A stretch of DNA of 6,743 nucleotides from assembly GCA_900754775.1 (NCBI GenBank), contig CAAEDZ010000350.1:1-6743 (forward strand). Reading direction: 5' to 3'. Numbering within the stretch: position 1 is the first letter of the stretch; every line of letters begins with the position of its first letter. This stretch comes from Clostridia bacterium (GTDB taxonomy: Bacteria > Bacillota_A > Clostridia > Christensenellales > Aristaeellaceae). A model generated the notes under the pieces. The model had not been told where the DNA came from. It did no database searches and saw only the letters and a list, made by a program, of their open reading frames with translations. Shown in pieces: positions 4,558-6,743 of the stretch. The position numbers and the translations under genes were made by a program.

Positions 4558-5832
4558 ATGGCAAATTGCGCGATCGTCGGCATCAACTGGGGAGACGAGG
4601 GCAAGGGCCGCATGGTGGATTACCTTGCCGAGAAATACGACGTGGTGGTGCGCTATCAGGGCGGCAACAACGCCGGGCACACCGTCATCAACGAATACGG
4701 CAAATTCGCGCTGAACCTGCTGCCCAGCGGCGTGTTCCACGAAAAGGCCGTCAACCTGCTGGGCACGGGCACGGTCATCGACTTAAAGCACCTGTGCGGC
4801 GAGATCGGGCGCGTGCGCGAAAAGGGCGTGCCCATCACCCGCGACAGCCTGAAAATTTCCGACCGCGCCGTGATGGTGCTGCCCATCCACCCCTTGCAGG
4901 ACAAGTGGGAGGAGGCGCGGCTGGGCAAGGATCACTTCGGCTCCACGCTGCGCGGCATCAGCCCCGTGTACGGCGACAAGTACATGAAAAAGGCGCTGCG
5001 CATGGGCGACCTTCTGCATCCGGAACATTTGAAAAAGCAGCTTAAGCGCCTGCTGGACTGGAAAAATCAGGTGATCGTGCCCGGTTACGGCGCGGAGAAG
5101 ATAGACTTTGACGAGACGCTCAAGTGGATCGAGGAATACGGCGCGCCGCTGATGCAGCACATCTGCGACGCGGGCGAACTGCTGGAAAACGCCGCGAAAG
5201 CCGGCAAGAGCGTGCTGTTTGAAGCGCAGCTGGGCGCGCTGCGCGACATCGACTACGGCATCTACCCCTTCACCAGCTCCTCCTCCCCGCTGGCTGCCTA
5301 CGCGCCGGTGGGCTGCGGGCTGCCCAGCCTCAAGCTGGACCGCGTGGTGGGCGTGACCAAGGCGTACTCCACCTGCGTGGGCGAAGGCCCGTTCGTGGGC
5401 GAACTGGATGGCGAGGAGGCCGACAAGCTGCGCGAAGCGGGCGCGGAATACGGCGCCGCCACCGGCCGCCCGCGCCGCGTGGCGTGGATGGACCTGGTGG
5501 CCACCCGCTACGGCACGGCTTTGCAGGGCGCGACCGAACTGGCGCTGACCAAGCTGGACGTTTTGAGCTATCTGGACAAGATCCCCGTCTGCGTGGCCTA
5601 CGAAAAGAACGGCCGCCGCGTGGACCGCTTCCCCTACACGCCCGACCTGGACGGCTGCAAGCCCGTGTACGAAGTGCTGCCCGGCTGGAAGATGGACATC
5701 GCCACCTGCCGCGAATATGAGCATTTGCCCTCCGAGGCGCGCGACTATGTGGAGTTCATCGAAAAGAACGTCGCCTGCCCGATCAAGTTCGTCTCCGTGG
5801 GCGCGGAGCGCGACAGCCTCATCATCCGCTAA
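4558..5832 (+). CDS. purA: Adenylosuccinate synthetase (variant active-site motifs)
   Basis: PurA joins IMP and aspartate with GTP hydrolysis to make adenylosuccinate, the first step from IMP to AMP, in the cytoplasm. At 424 residues it has the normal length. Residues 12-17 are GDEGKG with catalytic D13, and 36-42 are GGNNAGHT with catalytic H41. LALTKLDVLSYL (329-340) matches the guanine-binding TKLD region. Several normally conserved motifs differ: FEGAQGTLLDID is FEAQLGALRDID (221-232), the VTSSN stretch is TSSSS, STRVG is STCVG (271-275), and the aspartate loop TTGRPRR is ATGRPRR (301-307). These look like a coherent subfamily rather than decay, since the frame is intact and other motifs hold. 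Retained D13 argues against the phage PurZ enzyme. purB follows after 12 bases, so the operon encodes both steps to AMP. Confidence 0.95.
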   Translation: MANCAIVGINWGDEGKGRMVDYLAEKYDVVVRYQGGNNAGHTVINEYGKFALNLLPSGVFHEKAVNLLGTGTVIDLKHLCGEIGRVREKGVPITRDSLKISDRAVMVLPIHPLQDKWEEARLGKDHFGSTLRGISPVYGDKYMKKALRMGDLLHPEHLKKQLKRLLDWKNQVIVPGYGAEKIDFDETLKWIEEYGAPLMQHICDAGELLENAAKAGKSVLFEAQLGALRDIDYGIYPFTSSSSPLAAYAPVGCGLPSLKLDRVVGVTKAYSTCVGEGPFVGELDGEEADKLREAGAEYGAATGRPRRVAWMDLVATRYGTALQGATELALTKLDVLSYLDKIPVCVAYEKNGRRVDRFPYTPDLDGCKPVYEVLPGWKMDIATCREYEHLPSEARDYVEFIEKNVACPIKFVSVGAERDSLIIR

Positions 5833-5844
5833 GGGGGAACGAGC

Positions 5845-6743
5845 ATGCACGATACTTACGAAACGCCGCTCAACAGCCGCTACGCCAGCCGCGAGATGCA
5901 GCAAGTTTTCTCCCCCGACCGCAAGTTCACCACTTGGCGCAAGCTCTGGGTGGCGCTGGCCGAGAGCGAGATGGAGATGGGCCTGCCGGTGACGCAAAAG
6001 CAGGTGGATGAGTTAAAGGCGCACGTGGAGGACATCGACTACGAGGCCGCCCGCCGCCACGAGGAGCGCACCCGTCACGACGTCATGGCCCACGTGCTCG
6101 CCTACGGCGACGTCTGCCCCAATGCGCGCGGCGTCATCCATCTGGGCGCGACCTCCTGCTATGTGACCGACAACGCCGACATCCTCATGCTGCGCGACGC
6201 CCTGACGCTGGTGCGCGAAAAAGTGCTGGAGGTCATCCGCCGCCTGCGCGCCTTCGCGCTGGAATATAAAGATCTGCCCGCCCTCGGCTACACCCACTTG
6301 CAGCCGGCGCAGCTCACCACGGTGGGCAAGCGCGCCACGCTGTGGATGCAGGATCTGCTGATGGATCTGGACGAAGTGAACTTCGCCCTTTCTTCCCTCA
6401 AACTGCTGGGCAACCGCGGCGCGACCGGCACGCAGGAAAGCTTTATGAAACTCTTCGACGGCGACGGCGAAAAGGTGGACGAGCTGGAAAGGCGCATCGC
6501 CCGCAAGGTGGGCATGGAGAAGTGCTTCGCCGTTTCCGGCCAGACCTATCCGCGCAAGCTGGACAGCCGCGTGCTCGGCGCGCTCTCCGGCATCGCCCAG
6601 AGCGCCTACAAATTCGCGCAGGATCTGCGGCTGTTGCAGTCCTTCCGCGAGGTGGAAGAGCCGTTTGAGAAGGGCCAGATCGGCTCCTCGGCCATGGCCT
6701 ACAAGCGCAATCCCATGCGTTCGGAGCGCATCTGCGCCCTCGC
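5845..6743 (+). CDS. purB: Adenylosuccinate lyase, partial (3' end outside window)
   Basis: PurB cleaves adenylosuccinate to AMP and fumarate, and also SAICAR to AICAR in de novo purine synthesis; it is a cytoplasmic tetramer of the fumarase/aspartase superfamily. The reading frame is open from 5845 to the window edge, giving 299 residues and two bases of the next codon. Landmarks: RHDVMAH (77-83) with the conserved H78, [14 protein letters not shown] (99-112), THLQPAQ (150-156) with the catalytic-acid-type H151, and the superfamily signature [15 protein letters not shown] (280-294) with the flexible-loop serines 281-282. The sequence follows the eukaryote-like, roughly 475-residue type rather than the shorter Bacillus subtilis type, so perhaps 175 residues are missing on the right. 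The start has AAGGGGG (5831-5837), overlapping the purA stop, seven bases upstream. Confidence 0.95.
   Translation, partial: MHDTYETPLNSRYASREMQQVFSPDRKFTTWRKLWVALAESEMEMGLPVTQKQVDELKAHVEDIDYEAARRHEERTRHDVMAHVLAYGDVCPNARGVIHLGATSCYVTDNADILMLRDALTLVREKVLEVIRRLRAFALEYKDLPALGYTHLQPAQLTTVGKRATLWMQDLLMDLDEVNFALSSLKLLGNRGATGTQESFMKLFDGDGEKVDELERRIARKVGMEKCFAVSGQTYPRKLDSRVLGALSGIAQSAYKFAQDLRLLQSFREVEEPFEKGQIGSSAMAYKRNPMRSERICAL

Noticed and set aside
2272..4740. Very long minus-strand open frame (822 codons) across the divergent region and the plus-strand operon
   Set aside because: It runs opposite the exported-protein and DUF362 genes and overlaps pepV in another frame; its His/Val/Ala/Arg-rich composition is typical of antisense frames in GC-rich DNA, and it has no domain.
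4558..5832. Possibility that the odd PurA is the phage-type PurZ for 2-aminoadenine synthesis
   Set aside because: The catalytic aspartate D13 is present, PurZ typically has this position changed, and the gene sits in a housekeeping operon with purB.
1..6743. Mobile element, CRISPR array, phage, toxin-antitoxin or defence system
   Set aside because: No transposase, integrase, direct-repeat array, attachment duplication at the tRNA 3' end, or defence gene was seen; the window reads as core chromosome.

Overview
The window is GC-rich, gene-dense bacterial chromosome. It carries housekeeping genes typical of Bacillota: a YhaM-type 3'-5' exoribonuclease, a PepV-type dipeptidase, a tRNA-Arg with encoded CCA, and the AMP-branch purine genes purA and purB. 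Strong GGAGG-type ribosome binding sites, sigma-A-like promoters and the YhaM/PepV pair point to a high-GC member of the Clostridia, perhaps a gut lineage. The lineage is inference; no rRNA or other marker is present.

Layout. Positions 1-171 hold a minus-strand tRNA-Arg(ACG) unit: a near-consensus promoter, the tRNA, and an intrinsic terminator three bases after the CCA. Positions 172-272 are non-coding, with a small AT-rich dyad and a strong hairpin just after yhaM. Positions 273-2674 hold a minus-strand two-gene operon, pepV then yhaM, joined by a 4-base ATGA overlap. Positions 2675-2790 form a compact divergent promoter region in which the two -35 hexamers touch at an 8-base palindrome. 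Positions 2791-4383 hold a plus-strand pair: a small exported protein of unknown function and a DUF362 protein without a ferredoxin module. Positions 4384-4557 hold a terminator hairpin, a promoter with an extended -10, and a leader of about 78 bases. Positions 4558-6743 hold purA and the first 299 codons of purB, which runs off the right edge.

Function. PurA joins IMP and aspartate to give adenylosuccinate, and PurB splits it to AMP and fumarate, so the right-hand operon is the complete IMP-to-AMP branch. PepV and YhaM are peptide and RNA scavenging or turnover enzymes that are probably co-translated. The exported protein and the DUF362 protein appear co-transcribed, but their job is unknown.

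I see no mobile element, CRISPR array, phage gene or defence system. The points most worth a second look are the atypical PurA active-site motifs, the eukaryote-like type of PurB, the purA leader with a CCGAAC core inside a hairpin, and the uncharacterised exported-protein/DUF362 pair.
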